This document shows, one piece after another, positions 33,166-45,600 of a stretch of 64,000 bases of DNA. The stretch is from the NCBI GenBank assembly GCA_963970005.1, contig CAXAMN010014113.1, forward strand, positions 92,914 to 156,913, written 5' to 3'. Numbering within the stretch: position 1 is the stretch's first letter; the number at the start of each line of letters is the position of its first letter. The notes beneath the pieces are model-generated. The model saw only the letters and a program-made list of their open reading frames with translations, was not told the DNA's origin and ran no database searches. This DNA comes from Durusdinium trenchii (taxonomy: Eukaryota; Sar; Dinophyceae; Suessiales; Symbiodiniaceae). The translations under genes and the position numbers were made by a program.

Positions 33166-36100
33166 ATTGTGTGGTGGGTCCTGGTGGGAATCCTTTTCGG
33201 TGGCTGGGTCGTCCTCCTGCTGGGTTGGTCCGCGGGCGCCAGCTGGAGCTATGGCTATTTCCTGGAGCAATTTGGAGACGAAGAGCCATGGGACCGGGCA
33301 GGAGGAGATTCTTGGGAGAGTTTGGGGCGGAACCGAACATATTAATACAACTCAGGAATGATAGAGAGAAACCATTGATAGCTGGTCTGATACATGGATG
33401 GAACGGAAGGATACGGCGGTTTCGACCTCGTTCCCGGCGACTGGTCGGGGAACTGATAGACCCACGGTCTGATTCGGGGTGTCCATGAACCACCCCTATC
33501 CGGGGGCCCTGGTATTTATGCATCATTAAGACCTGTTTTCCGAAGGATCCGCTTCGTTTTGGACTGCGGATCTCCAACCCTTCAGGGCTGTCTCCACTGT
33601 GGATTCCATAGACCACCCCTGTGGGTCCTGGGTCTTCAGTTTTTTGGTAGAAACACACCAAGTGGAATTGAACTACTAGGAGCAAGGACGCTACTAGGGG
33701 CTCCTGGTATCGCTACTAGGAGCAAGGATGCTACTAGGGGCTCCTGGCTTTACTACTAGGAGCAAGAAACTATGGAATTGAACCCCAGGCAGTTTTGTCC
33801 GCCTTGGGTCGCATGGGTCGATCCTGCCAGCTCCCCGTGTTTCGGCTGACCCGGTGACCAGAGGCGGGACCCCAAAACGAGGCTCCGCGTCCCGCGGTGC
33901 CATGGGCTGTGCGGCCGCTGTCAGCCGACCTGTGGGCAGCGCGGAGACAGCGGCCGAAGCGGCCCTGAAGCAGGTGGTGCCCTGCGACGACGAGGACGAG
34001 GACGACGAGGTCGGTACACGGCGACGAACCAGCGGCACCGCGGAGAAGCACGTGAACTTTGCGGACGCGCATCCACTGGCGGCTGAAAGCACCAAGAGCA
34101 CCTCTTTGGTGAAGATGAAGCCACCCGGAGCTGCCGAAGCGTCGGAGAAGATCGAGTTCGATGACTCCAAACTGGGCAGCTTGATTGTTAATCTTTTCAG
34201 CACCAAGCACGCAGGTGGTAAAACATTTATATATATATATGTGTATACCAAAACATATTGAGTATAAAAGAATATATCAACAACAAACAACAGGATAGTA
34301 TAATATATGTTATATCAATATATTATAAGTGTCGTTTAAGTTATTTGTTAGCCATATAGCTCAGCATTCTGCAGGAAACAAGCTGACTCAACTATTTTGT
34401 ACTGGGTTGGAGTGTATCTTGATCTCTTAACAGTCGAGACGTCTTGACCCCTGCAACCTCCGCTCAATCTGTGGCACACTAGAAAGACACACTGATTAAG
34501 AGAAATTATCTTCGTTTCCAAAAAGCTTCAAGACATGGTAGGTTCCTGAAACCTCCAACAGAGGTTAAGTGACCTTATAGGACTTTACCGGGGTACCGAA
34601 CTGGGATAGTCTAGTTCGGGTTCTGACCCACCTCTGTTGGTTTCTTCCAAGGAGTGTTCAACTCCTTCGAGTGGCCGGATGGCACCCACCCGAGGGGTGT
34701 GGCGTTGCCCACCGGCCGCGTGGACCATGAGAGGAACTCGAAGAAGCTGCGTCGATTCTTGCGGCGTGCAGAGAGGGAGCAGGGCTGGTTCCAGATGGTC
34801 GTTGGGAGGAGGACCTGATGGAATGATCGCACCAAGAAAAGGATCACTTGCTGTGCAGCCTGAGAAGTCCCAAGAACGGGAAGCCTCTTCTTCCGTCGGT
34901 CAGAAGCAGGGGTGGAGGGACAAGACGGTCTGTTTTCGAAAGTCCTTGGAGAATTGGAACACAATTCTTAATGATTTGGCCTGGATCACCAGTGATTTCC
35001 AACACCACCGGCGTTCTTGGTTCTTTTCGAACTAGAATAGGAAAGGGCTTTAAGTGGGTTTTCAAATCATTCTGCAAGCCATGAACCAACCAATCTCACG
35101 TCCAACCGTGTCCTCCAAATACAATGCTTTCCAGATGTCAATCTCCGCGCCAAAGCCAGAAAAGAAGTCGACCATGAGTCAACTCATGCCATCATCGCGA
35201 TTCCAGTTCGAAGCAAGAAGACAACTTGACTGGTGATCTAGGTGTATCCAGCCCACTCGGGCAATGGTTACCATCGCCCGCGTCAAGGTGGATCGCCCAC
35301 GTGTTTTGGTGTCCACATGTACACTGATGCCCAGAATGTAATGGAATGTACCATAGAACTTGTCCATACAGCAAGGGATGCAAGGCAAAAAGGCCATGTC
35401 CTGGAACCCCAGTCCCAAGCAAGTGAGACTGGTTGAGGTTTGGAGAAAATTCAGATTCTAGCCACATCGAAATGCTTTCAGCCAAGCATCGCAAGGCACT
35501 TGAAACATCTTGAAACTGGTTTGAATTGAGGTTCCACTTACTGTATTGGACGTGTAATGGACACCTCTCTCTGTGCCTCCGCCTAACCCTCACAAGCCGT
35601 GGGTGGATCCGCAACGGGCTTTTGAACACAGGGTGGCAAAAAGAGAAAGTCGAGGTGTGTGTTTTTAAGGATTTACATTGGAAGACCAAGCCAAGCCCTT
35701 GGAGATGTATGAACTGATGCCACCCCTGTCGAACCTTACCCAGTGAAGTTTCCTGGCAATTTTCAATGCGAATTCGGAAGGTCACAAACTTTCGGAAGAT
35801 GTTTGGCCCAGGTTCAGGAAACTTTTGGAGCTGGTTCTTGGATGAATGCTTAGCCTGGCAAATGATGCTCACTTGCCGACGGATATCTCTTAACACAGGC
35901 TTTCATGGCCATTTTCCGTCGAAACGACCGCATGGCTTCTGCGGTGATGGCCGACAGGTGCCGTTACGGAGCTGTTGATTCTAGGCTCACGGCTCTTGCC
36001 GCAAGAGCCTCGCTCCTTTGTTCTACAGTCACTCCAAAGGAATGACAAAAGAGAGCGGGCGAAGAACTCACAATCAGCAACTATCAAAGACTCGAAGAGG

Positions 36101-39100
36101 ACTGTATCTGACAAGTCCTTGACTCAGCATTCAGAGGATCACAGACTGTTACTGGTACTGGGCGGTGTCTGGGGGCGCACTACTTGTTGGCTGAAGTCAA
36201 GAAGATTCATTGGGAAGGTTTTTGGAAACAATAAGCTACTAGGCGCTTCTGGCCTTACTACTAGGAGCAAGGACGCTACTAGGGGCTCCTGGCCTCGCTA
36301 CTAGGAGCAGTCTTACTACTGGTAACAAGAAGCTTTCTAGTGTTGCTGCCGTGGGGTTGGTCAACATGTGACATGGTAGGTCGGGTAGGTGGTGGTCTTC
36401 GGACCTGTGAAACAGCTGTGATACAGGTTTGTCCTCCCTGTGAGCATTCCATGGGAAAGATACCCGGATCATCACCTATCATGCCTTTTCCCTTTATCCG
36501 AACCCTCGGATTTCCACCCAGACAGAAGACATCCTGCACCACTTTGAGGCATAGCTCATCCACACAGACCAGCAGCCCACACCCCCATACAATGTTGTGT
36601 CATGTAGGTAGGTGGTGCAGGATTTTGTCCTTGAGACCTATCCGGCGATGTCAGATATGTGAGACAGCCTTCGAATGTTGAAGAAGAAGTGCGAGAGTTC
36701 GATATATCTATCGTCCTCACAGAGTGCGGTGCAGGATTTCTTCCGTCAACGGTCTGGACACATCAAACTTGTGGCACCATATTGACCAGCCCCACCTCAG
36801 CCAGACGTGATTGGACCAGCAACTGGCAGATGTTCGGCATCTTTGAAGCAACACCCAGTTTTTGTGCCGGGACCGCTGTGATCCCCGTAGCTGAGAGCTG
36901 GCCTCGGGGCCCGAAAAAAGGTCATCCGCAGATGCCGCAGAGAAGGAGATTTGGGTATTGAAACCCGGAGAGGCCCCAAAGACCTCCTGTCCTGGGCAAT
37001 AGAGCGAAACCCATCGGTTGGGTGTTTGATTTGGGGGGGTCCCAGTGAGGTGAAATACCAACCTCCGACCAGTCGCAACGCCGCCAAAACCCCATTGGTT
37101 GGGAGGTCTCCCTATGGCCCTATGCGCACCCAAGATGCTTTGATCAGCACGACTCGACCCTTCACACCCCGAGGTCGGTGAGCCTAGGGAGCGGTGGTGG
37201 TATGATGCTTATGATGCCCAGCTGGGCGGTAAGTGCCCTTCAGTAGTCTCACAAATGGGTCGTTCCAACCGTTTCAGAATGTTTCACCATCATTGCAAAA
37301 AGGGGCTATCAGTTTCCACCCAACCAGAACTAGGATCACTTCCGGGAGAATGAACCATCACTCGCGAGCGATTAGTCAGAATCAGACTCGCGTCGTGTGG
37401 CTGAGGTACATGCTGTCAGTGGACAACTTGCTCCTTGTTGCAGAGTTTCTTCGCATCTCTACCCCACAGCCGGGCTTCGATGATGAGGGCCCCCGAACCA
37501 GCACGTGTGGTAGCGCTTCTTGCAGCATGCTCGGTATGGAGAGGCTCTCAGAGTCCATCATTTTGATGAAGTGTTCCCCTTCACCCTGCGCAGCGAACAG
37601 AGAGATGTGAGAAATGACGGACCGTCGGCATGTGTTGCCCCTTTCTTGCCAAAATTGCATTGCTCGTGTCACCGAGCAACGCAGGACAACGCCGAAAACG
37701 CCGAAAACGCGAGCGACACCGTCAAAGGGATCGTCCCCTGCGACTGATGATGGATTCCTCCTTCAAACAGCGAACAAAGTGGAGCCAAGATGGCGCCAGA
37801 ACTGATCTTTGATGTTCTTTTGTCGGAAACCCAGCCACTTCCCTGTCCCGCGCACCTAGCGACTTGGAAAGCCCCACAACTACTTCGTGTCCTGCACGTG
37901 AGAGGCTCCCATCTTTGAGCCTTTGCCTGGTGAGGTCGTACTAGTCTCCACCAGGCATTTGTTTATTAAAAGGGTTCCATCTTGCATTACGTTGCAAAGC
38001 TGCAAAAGCCTCTGAACTTTGGGTGGCCCACCCATTCTGAGCCCCTCCAGGTTTGTCTTTCAGCTGGTCTTCAAGTCCTATGCCACCCCAGAGTCTCACG
38101 TGGAGCGCGCGCTCTTCTGGGGCATCGCTGCGGCCATCTTGCTCCGCCTGGGCTTCTTCGGGGCGGCTCGGTGATCGGTGTGAGGCGGTGGGAGGCATGA
38201 AACTGGGAGCTGTTTACAGGAAAAACCATAGAAATAATATGTCATATGATGAAATAAGAAAACGTCATGGATTGCTCATGTTTTTTTAGTGGATGTCCAT
38301 GCCTTTACTTCGAATTGGGTGCGAAAGGATCGAACGTGGCGCCAGCGATGAATGAACAGATTTTCATGTGGAAGTGTCGAAGAGGAGGTAGCCAAAGAGT
38401 CAGGTCGACGTTTTACCCAACAGATGAACCTCTGATGAAGAACTTCTTTTCCTTGGGTGCTCCAAGTCAACGATGTCTTAGTCTATCAGTCTATAGGCAC
38501 GAGATCAACCCGATCAACCCCAAATAGATCCAATTTTAGATCCGATTTGCCCCAAATCGCCTCCCCACGACCCGATCGCCGTCCAGTTCCGCCGTCCGCC
38601 GTCCAGTTCCGCCGGGCACCGCCGTCCGCCTACTGAGGTGGGCACGTCGCTTCTGGCCATGGGCTTCGTCTCGAGGTTGGTCTTCGGCGTGCTACTCATC
38701 TACTCGGGCATCAAGGCCTTGTTCGCACGCGCGCGCCAGCAAAAGCGCGCCAGCATTCGCGCGGGAGGTCTTTTGGGCGCTTTTGGGGTGGATGATGGGG
38801 AGTCTGAGCGTTGCCTGGAAACCATGGCAACCAGATGCAACCCTATGCAACGTCGAACTCCAGGTTTTTGCCACCGAAGCTAAGCACAACTGGAAGGTCA
38901 CCTCAAACATAGGCCATATGTGGTTTCCCGGACCTCGCAGTCCGATGGAATTCCGCAGTCTCGAGGCCATCTTCAACAAGCCCTCGTGAACTGGTCACTG
39001 TTGGCTCACGCATCAAGGACGACCGTCTTTGGTGTTGGGTCAACAGCCTGAGTTGGTGGTTTGATCTTCACCGACCCAGCGGAGGGTCAGTCGAGTCTAA

Positions 39101-42100
39101 GCCCTCTTCCCTCGGTTCCAAGGAGCGGACGAGGTCAGACGAAACCTCACGAGGTCAGACGAAAGGTGAAGAAGGTGGTCAGAAGCACCATTCCCCATTC
39201 CGGCGCTGCTTTCAAGGGAGAAAGATGGGGATTTTGTGAGAATTCAAAGTAGATGGATGGCACAACTCCCATCTAAACCGCCTTTTGGAGACTGTGCCAT
39301 CTACTCTCAATCCACTTCTTTGGCAGTTTTTGAGGCTTGTGTAGGCCGAGCCTCCGGAGATGTCTCAAACAAAACACCAGAACTGGCAAGAGCGAGTCCG
39401 GGCTACTTTACTGATTCCAACTATACAACATAACATATGGTTAGAAGTTTTCAAGAAGAGGAGTTTTGCATGTGTAGGAACACCATCTGATCTCAAAACT
39501 CTGCCTCTAGCAAACATGTGAGTATGGTGGGGGAGGTGTGCATGGTCATCAACATGCCACGTAGCTCTTCTTGGATCACGCAGCACCTTCACGCTTCTGG
39601 AGGCCTTTTGGGACGAGGACAAAGAAGAGGCACAGGGGGTTTGAACAGGGGTTGGACAATGGCCTGGATGCGAGTTGCAAACAGCTGTTGTCTCCAAGCA
39701 GAAATGCTCATCATCCCTCCACTAGACAAAGCATCTTTCAACCCGGGCCGGATGCCCCTGTCATTTCGCCCTGTCACCTCATATTTGCAAGGCCCCAGAC
39801 GCCAAACCGAGCCGTGGGCCAAGTCGTTCGGACGTTTGTAGGATCCGCGGAAGAACCTGCTGGTGCGTTGTGTGGCACGTCACCTGCCGCTCCACGACCG
39901 CTACACCGAGGCAGCCGACCGCGGCATGGGCGGGGTCTCACAGGCAGAAAAGCAGGAGGTCTGGGTTGAGTGGTGATTCTGCCACGAGGGTCAGGGCAGT
40001 ATTTAGTATTTGAGGATATTTGAGGTGGTTGACTTGATAAATCTGCTTCTAAGGAATGGTTGCTTGGGGTTGGCCAAGTGGGCCCGCCCGGGTGACTTAG
40101 TGTGAATTCTCCTCGAAATCCATGGAGTTTTAGCCCCATGAAGTCGGACTATTGACGTCGATCAGAGGGTTTCTTCTGACCCCAAACAAGTGAGTTGACT
40201 TTCTGGGCACCAACCATCCCTCCAAGCAGCATCCTGTTGGAATCCCTGGGGTGGACCTGGATGTCCCTTCGCATGGCTTGAAACTTCCTCCTCAGGGAGC
40301 TGGTGGGAAGGCCCTTTTTGATGTTGGAATCAGAATCCCACTGGCTCTAAAGGGGGTTCAAAGTTCAAAGAAACACCAAAAAACAACAAACATGAACCAG
40401 GACCTTCAAAGTGACCTCTTTGGAGTCTCTAAGTGACCTTGTACAGACCTAAGCGACCATCAAAGGGTCACTTTGAAGGTCCTGGAACATGTTGTTCTGT
40501 TTTGTTTCATTTTCCCCTCACCCGGGAAGGGAACTCCACTGGGGGAACCCGGCAGGAGCCTATCTTCTTCCTCCACGTGGAGGAGTTGCCGCCTGCTGTG
40601 GAGCTGGCTCCCGTGGCCGTTCCCACCGGCGCTGCTGCGGGGCTTGGCCCAGCGCCGAAGGTGCTTGGGATGAGAAAGACCGAAGAATTGGAGCTGCCGC
40701 TGGGCGAGAGTTGGATGGTTTTTTTCTGGTCAGGTGGTCGTAAGGCCCAGGGCTGTTTGGTGGATCGCTCATGGGAATGGCTGATTCGATCCCGCTCTCG
40801 TGGTCACGGTTCAGTGGATGGTCACGGTCATGGGGGTTTTACACCCACCTACCCAATCCGCGGTCGGTGGGGTCGGTGGTTGGACCGGAAGTGGTTGGTC
40901 GGTGGCAAAGATGAAGAAAGCTTTGGGACATCTGGAAGCAACAACGTGAGTTTGCAAGAGACATGCTGGTGAAGCAAGAGTATACTTTCCTGAGACACTT
41001 TTAGAGAAATAGAGAGAGAGAGAGGTGAAGGCTGAACTCAATATATTTAATGCTAGACCCAACCTGCAAGTGATTCTTTTCGAGTGCCGAGTCGTTTCAC
41101 TCCGAGCCAAGCTGTGCCCAACCATTGGAGTTGTAGTTGGGGCACGCGATTTTGCTGTGTACACCTTGGCTTGCCTTTCTTGTATTCTGTTGAAGACATC
41201 CTTTCGTAACGCAGAAGCTTTTTTTTTTTTTAAATAACTCCTATCACTTGGTAGCACAATCATTCTCCTTCCACAAGCTTTTCCGAGACCAATGGCCCAG
41301 GCGGATTTCCAAGTTGAAAGAAGGTCTTACTCACCTGTTGTTGAGCTATAGTTGCCTTCGCAACTTCGGAAAGGAGTGTAGGCCACGAGCCAGCTTGCCT
41401 GATGGGGAGTTCAAATCATGTAGCCCTGCAGACTGATGTTCAGCATGTCGGGCAAGACTACTTCAAAGTGACGTCTTCTCCAACCCTTGGGGTCCGTGAC
41501 CCTCAGCAACCCATGTGCCAATGACTTCTTTCCAGGCCCCCCCGGTCACCTGGGGAACATCTCCCAGTCACTTGCCAAGCTTCCTCTCACTGCCAGCCCA
41601 CTCGGACCCTTCGGTCACCTTCGGTCCACCGCCACTCGCCACGCCGCAGCAACCGAGGCACGGGATGATGGACGTCGAAGACGCCTCGGCCCAGGCGGTC
41701 CAGCGGTGCGTCCGGTCCCTGGCAGTTTCCTCGGCCAAGGACGGTGTCGTTGGAGCTTTTTTGGGTCTCCAGAGGTTCCAGGATGGTCCAGGATGGTCCA
41801 GGTGTGGCTTCAATTGGGATGGCACCCTAGTTGCACAAGTTTGGTAGGTCCTGCGTCCTGTGCTATGACCCACTTAGTGAACAATCTGTAGCTGAAACTC
41901 TGCCCCCTGGAGGCTTCAAAGCTTAAAAGACTGAAAGCGCCTTGGCTGGAGGCAACCATTGAATGGGGAGAAGGGGTTAGAGGGACCGGGCATCCATTGG
42001 GAACAGGACGTCGTTGTCTCGGTTTGCCTTGCGCATGTTCCCAACAGCAGGCCTAGTGGCCTTGGATCCTGAAGTCAAGGATCAAACAATGCAGAGATCT

Positions 42101-45100
42101 TTGATCTTTGCGGTGACATCCTTCGGTGTTGCGGGCGATTTCCACTTCCAGCTGCACTCACCGAAGCAAAACAGCTTTTCAAGTGTTTTCATGGATGGCT
42201 ACTGGGCCGCCGGATCATTTTGCATTTTGTATGTGTCTTTAGCTGAGGAGAATGTCTTTTGGTCACCAAACATGACCACCACCTAGATCTTGGGGTCACC
42301 CTAAAAACCGTCAAAAGGACACCTTGGATACATTGCTTGGGCCCCTCAAGTCTCAAGCATCTGCTAGTTAGTGGTCAAGGCGACGGCTGGCAGTCGGCAG
42401 CCAGTGGTCAGAGTTTTGGGACCCCTTGTTCTGTCATAGACCAGTTAGTGCCAAAAGCACTTGACCAGACCAGAGTGAGCAAATTCAGCGAACGGCCACT
42501 TCACATGAACCGAACGCCTGAGCAAATTCAACAACAGACCGGCACTACCTGGTAGGTCTAGCTCAAACCATGCAACATCAGAAGTCTTGTTTTTTTCAAT
42601 CCCAACGACTCTTCCCTGACCACCACGCTCTAATCCGGCATCGGATTGGGGGGGCGTACGAAGGCGTTACCAGCAAGACACCCCTCCAGGTGACACCGCT
42701 CTTCTTGGTCGTGCTCACCTTGGCGGTGATCGACGTGATCTTTGCCGTCGACAGCGTGCCGTCGACAGCGTTGGACGGACGGTGCCGTCGAGCGAAATGG
42801 CGGTTCCGATGGTTCCAAGAGGAGTCTTTTCTGGCTTGACGGATTCGGGTTTTGTAAGACACTGACGTGCGATGGTTTCTATCTCCAACGAGCCAGCCAG
42901 GATGGGTACAGAATCAGCTTCTTGAAGATTGGAACCACCAATCGGTGTCTTTTCCTCGCAAACCTCCTGGGTCCTCCACTTGGTGGGGCCGCCAACCCAC
43001 ATCTTTTGCCATAAATCGGTTCACCGAGCCGAGAGTGGCTTTTCCCATCCTGGCGATTTTCCGCCGTTTGAGCAGGGGGTTGGTCTCAACTTCGACCAAA
43101 CAGTGGGAACCCAACATGTTCCAACAGTGGTACATACTACTAGGAGCATTCGACCCATCCCATTTGACTGGCCAAAGTAGAGAGGTATACCCCAGTGACT
43201 GGGTGAATTTCAAAGGGATGGCTTTACTCTTTTGGAAGGCCCGTTGTGACTGCCCAACTGGACGAACACGATAGGTTAGGGTGTGAAACACACTTTTCGC
43301 GACTGAACCCGAACTCTCTCGTCGGCTGTGCGCGTTGGTACTTTAGTGGAGTCAAGAGATCAACGGAGGCGCCCCTGAACGTATTGTGGTTCAGTCGCAC
43401 ATGCCCGAGTATTTTCCCTGCAAAACCTCCGTGGGTCTTCAGAAGACCCTTGGTTTCTGGTCCCACCTGGGTCACTCGCTCGTTCGACTCGGTGAAGGCT
43501 CTACCCGCCCTGCTCCGCCCCAACTGCTCCAGGTCACTGCCAAGGTCTCGTCGGTCCACAGCTTCGACCCTTCAGTGGCCTGGGGCAGTCGACGCGACGC
43601 GACGCGAACGCGACGCGGAGCCAAGTCTTGGACGGACTTGGGAGGGTGGCAGATGCATTCAGAATCTGCCCCAAGTGTGATCCGGTCTTGGACCGGGGGG
43701 GGGGGTGGCAGGGGCACATTCTTCTTTCCCGCCCGGAGGGTAGACCACTGGATCAGCCTGGCGTCGGGTTTTCGGAGTTGGAGTGACTGCCCAAGGCACC
43801 AGGTAACCAAAAAGAATCCCCAAGTGGATCTCTGTGGTCGGTACCTGTGGTTACCTGTCAGAACAAGGCAACTTGTGCTACTACAACACACCTCGTTGTC
43901 CGCTTCTACCGGTGCCTGGTTTACTGGTGGCCCAAGTGTTTGTTCCTGATAGGTGATTTGGCTGTGTAGATTGTGTAGATAAAGACTACCGTGTTTAAAT
44001 CCACGGTTTTCAGAAGATGCCATGCATGGCATCCGCTTCGCCACTGTACATTCGGCACACCTGCAGTGGCGAACAAAAAAAGGGTTCGCCACCAAAGAGA
44101 ATCTCCTCAACTCGCGAACCACTCGAGGTGAGTTTCTTCCTGAACCTCTCCTCATCGGCGTTTGCCATGTTTGTCCTGCGCAGCTTATATTTGGACACCC
44201 GGCGGTTCAGAAGCGGTGACCAGTTTTTCGTTCCTGTTTTCACGGGTGAAAACAAGGCTTCCATTTGACCATATATGAGGACCTGGTGGACCTGGTGAGG
44301 TAGTGTCATCAGTGGTGGTCGGAAGATGTTGGAAGCCTATAGGGATAATGCGGAAGCATGGTCCCACCAGCATGTCCAGCTCCCCAAACTGGCTGCCATG
44401 CGTCCCTTTCACGTTCACTCGCATCGTTCACGTTCATTCCCACCTGGAGAATGGGCCGTTTTCCGTTGGGTTCGGGTGACCCGCGCACCCTCGGGCTCCC
44501 ACACGGAGCCCGGAGGACGCGTCCAACACCACCGTCCGCACGTTCAGAGCGGACCGGACCGCCACAGCCATGTAGGTGATCGTAGGTAGTTTTCGCTTAG
44601 TGGGAAACAGGGGTTACGGTCCTTAGTAGGAAACAACAGGAAACAAGTAAAACAGGCACAGTTTTCTTAAGCCCTGTGCATGAAGCTGCCATGTAGAAGG
44701 TCGATGCATTAACGACTCTTCAGAGAAAAGTGGATCTACCCTTCGTGAGCTTTTGTGCATCTCCAAAGCCCCTTCTACCCCTGTCCCCCAATGCAAAAAG
44801 GACCTTGTGGCACAAACAGATTGCCACGCCCTCGCAGGTCGGCCCTCGCAGGTCCCGCCACGGGGGGGGGTCCCCGGCATTTGTCCGGTTCCGCCGGTTG
44901 AAATGGACCAGTTTAGGTCGTGGACCTGCTGACGCAATCCTTTCGCTTCCTCAAGCGCCCCGGTGGAGCGCGGGAGATGTGGGAGACAGGCATGGGGAGG
45001 GTTTCCCAGGCGGGAAACCGGCCATCCAAAGTCATATGTCCATTCGCCCGTGCAGATGTTTCACAGCGATGGGCAGGCCGAAACAATCATGGTTTACATC

Positions 45101-45600
45101 CTCCTACGGCTGTGGGTGTGGTCACTTCCTCCGGGACCGGACCTGATGGACCAAATCCTCCTCCACCTCACCAGTGCATGTGGGGGTCTCAATGTTAGAG
45201 AGGGAGAAGCTGTGGGCAGCAAGGAGCCAACACAGTGGTAACGCTGTGTACTGGTCCATGCTGCCTGTGGTCACGTCCCGGTTGGCATGTTTTCTTGGTG
45301 AATCCAACCGCCTCGGTGTTCGGTGTCAGAATCCACATGACGCCCTGCACCTTCCCACCACGTCCAGTGCCGCACTGCACCAACACGTGGTTTCTGTCCA
45401 TACTTCTATTCTTGCTTCTGTCGTGAATCATGGACTTCTACAGGTTTTGATATACGCCCTGATTTTTCTTCCAGGCCAGACCAACGAGTAGAACTTCTAC
45501 TCGTTTTGATCCAATGGCCGTAGCAGGTATGGTGTTGGAGTCGTTCTGGTCTTCATCGGCTTGAAACTGATCCTCTCTCATTGGGTTGAGGCAAGAAATT
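33166..45600 (+). CDS. terC: TerC-family integral membrane protein
   Basis: Exons 33166-33266 (VWWVLVGILFGGWVVLLLGW, then SYGYFLE), 37406-37442 (YMLSVDNLLLVA), 38064-38165 (SHVERALFWGIAAAILLRLG), 38638 to 38724 or 38799 (VFGVLLIYSGIKALF), 39842-39910 (DPRKNLLVRCVARHLPLHDR), 40556 to about 40709 (EPIFFLHVEELPPAVELAPV), 41536-41743 (extra loop), 42664 or 42692-42763 (TPLFLVVLTLAVIDVIFAVD), 44100-44193 (LNLSSSAFAMFVLRSLYL), 44917-44954 (VVDLLTQSFRFLK) and 45527 to about 45600 (YGVGVVLVFIGLKLIL) spell the TerC signature in order, including SVDNLL and FAVDS. TerC proteins are multi-pass membrane proteins linked to metal ion export in bacteria and to thylakoid membrane protein insertion in plants. 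The last membrane helix and the 5' end are not resolved. A Pro/Ala-rich loop between membrane segments is an addition to the usual family. Confidence 0.85.
33672..33772. repeat. Dispersed repeat gctactaggagcaagga, copy 1
   Basis: Alternating words ctactaggagcaaggacg and ctactaggggctcctgg repeat three times here. The same arrangement recurs at 36,233-36,330. I remember this word family as very common in Symbiodiniaceae, where it produces spurious PGAPSS-type peptides in predicted proteomes. Confidence 0.75.
33902..34797 (+). CDS. MGC-start two-exon block with PP1-docking-like motif, inside a terC intron
   Basis: ATG at 33902 starts MGCAAAVSRPVGSAETAAEA, a Gly-2/Cys-3 start that suits N-myristoylation and palmitoylation. 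The exon runs to 34214 with an acidic CDDEDEDDEVG stretch and EKHVNFADAHPLAAE, whose KHVNF fits the RVxF rule for protein phosphatase 1 docking. It joins in phase (1 to 2) to exon 34652-34797, NSFEWPDGTHPRGVALPTGR and KLRRFLRRAEREQGWFQM. No further exon was found. It lies on the same strand, between terC exons 1 and 2, which join to each other perfectly without it. The frame is also open upstream to 33789, so it could be an internal exon of another transcript. Function is inferred from motifs only. Confidence 0.5.
36233..36330. repeat. Dispersed repeat gctactaggagcaagga, copy 2
   Basis: This is a second array of the words seen at 33,672-33,772, again mixing ctactaggagcaaggacg with ctactaggggctcctgg. 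Both copies sit in the same 4.1-kb terC intron and flank the MGC-start block. Confidence 0.75.
40397..40485. repeat. Stem-loop with perfect 20-bp arms
   Basis: ccaggaccttcaaagtgacc at 40397-40416 is the exact reverse complement of 40466-40485. The 49-nt loop contains two further aagtgacc/aagcgacc words. It ends 70 bp before the terC exon that starts at 40556, in a terC intron. Confidence 0.8.
41536..41743 (+). CDS. Extra loop exon of terC, Pro/Ala/Gln-rich
   Basis: The acceptor tgacttctttccag is strong, and GACG|GTGTCG is a GT donor. The frame reads SHLPSFLSLPAHSDPSVTFG, then QPRHGMMDVEDASAQAVQRC and VRSLAVSSAKDG. Its end phase matches the acceptor at 42664 (GVTSKTPLQ before TPLFLV). No such segment exists in the bacterial and plant TerC proteins I know. 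It would form a hydrophilic loop between membrane segments. Confidence 0.55.

Noticed and set aside
33272-33350. Continuation of terC exon 1 into FGDEEPWDRAGGDSW
   Set aside because: TerC homology and phase require the exon to end at 33266 (GC donor) so that SYGYFLE joins YMLSVDNLL; the continuation has no counterpart in the family.
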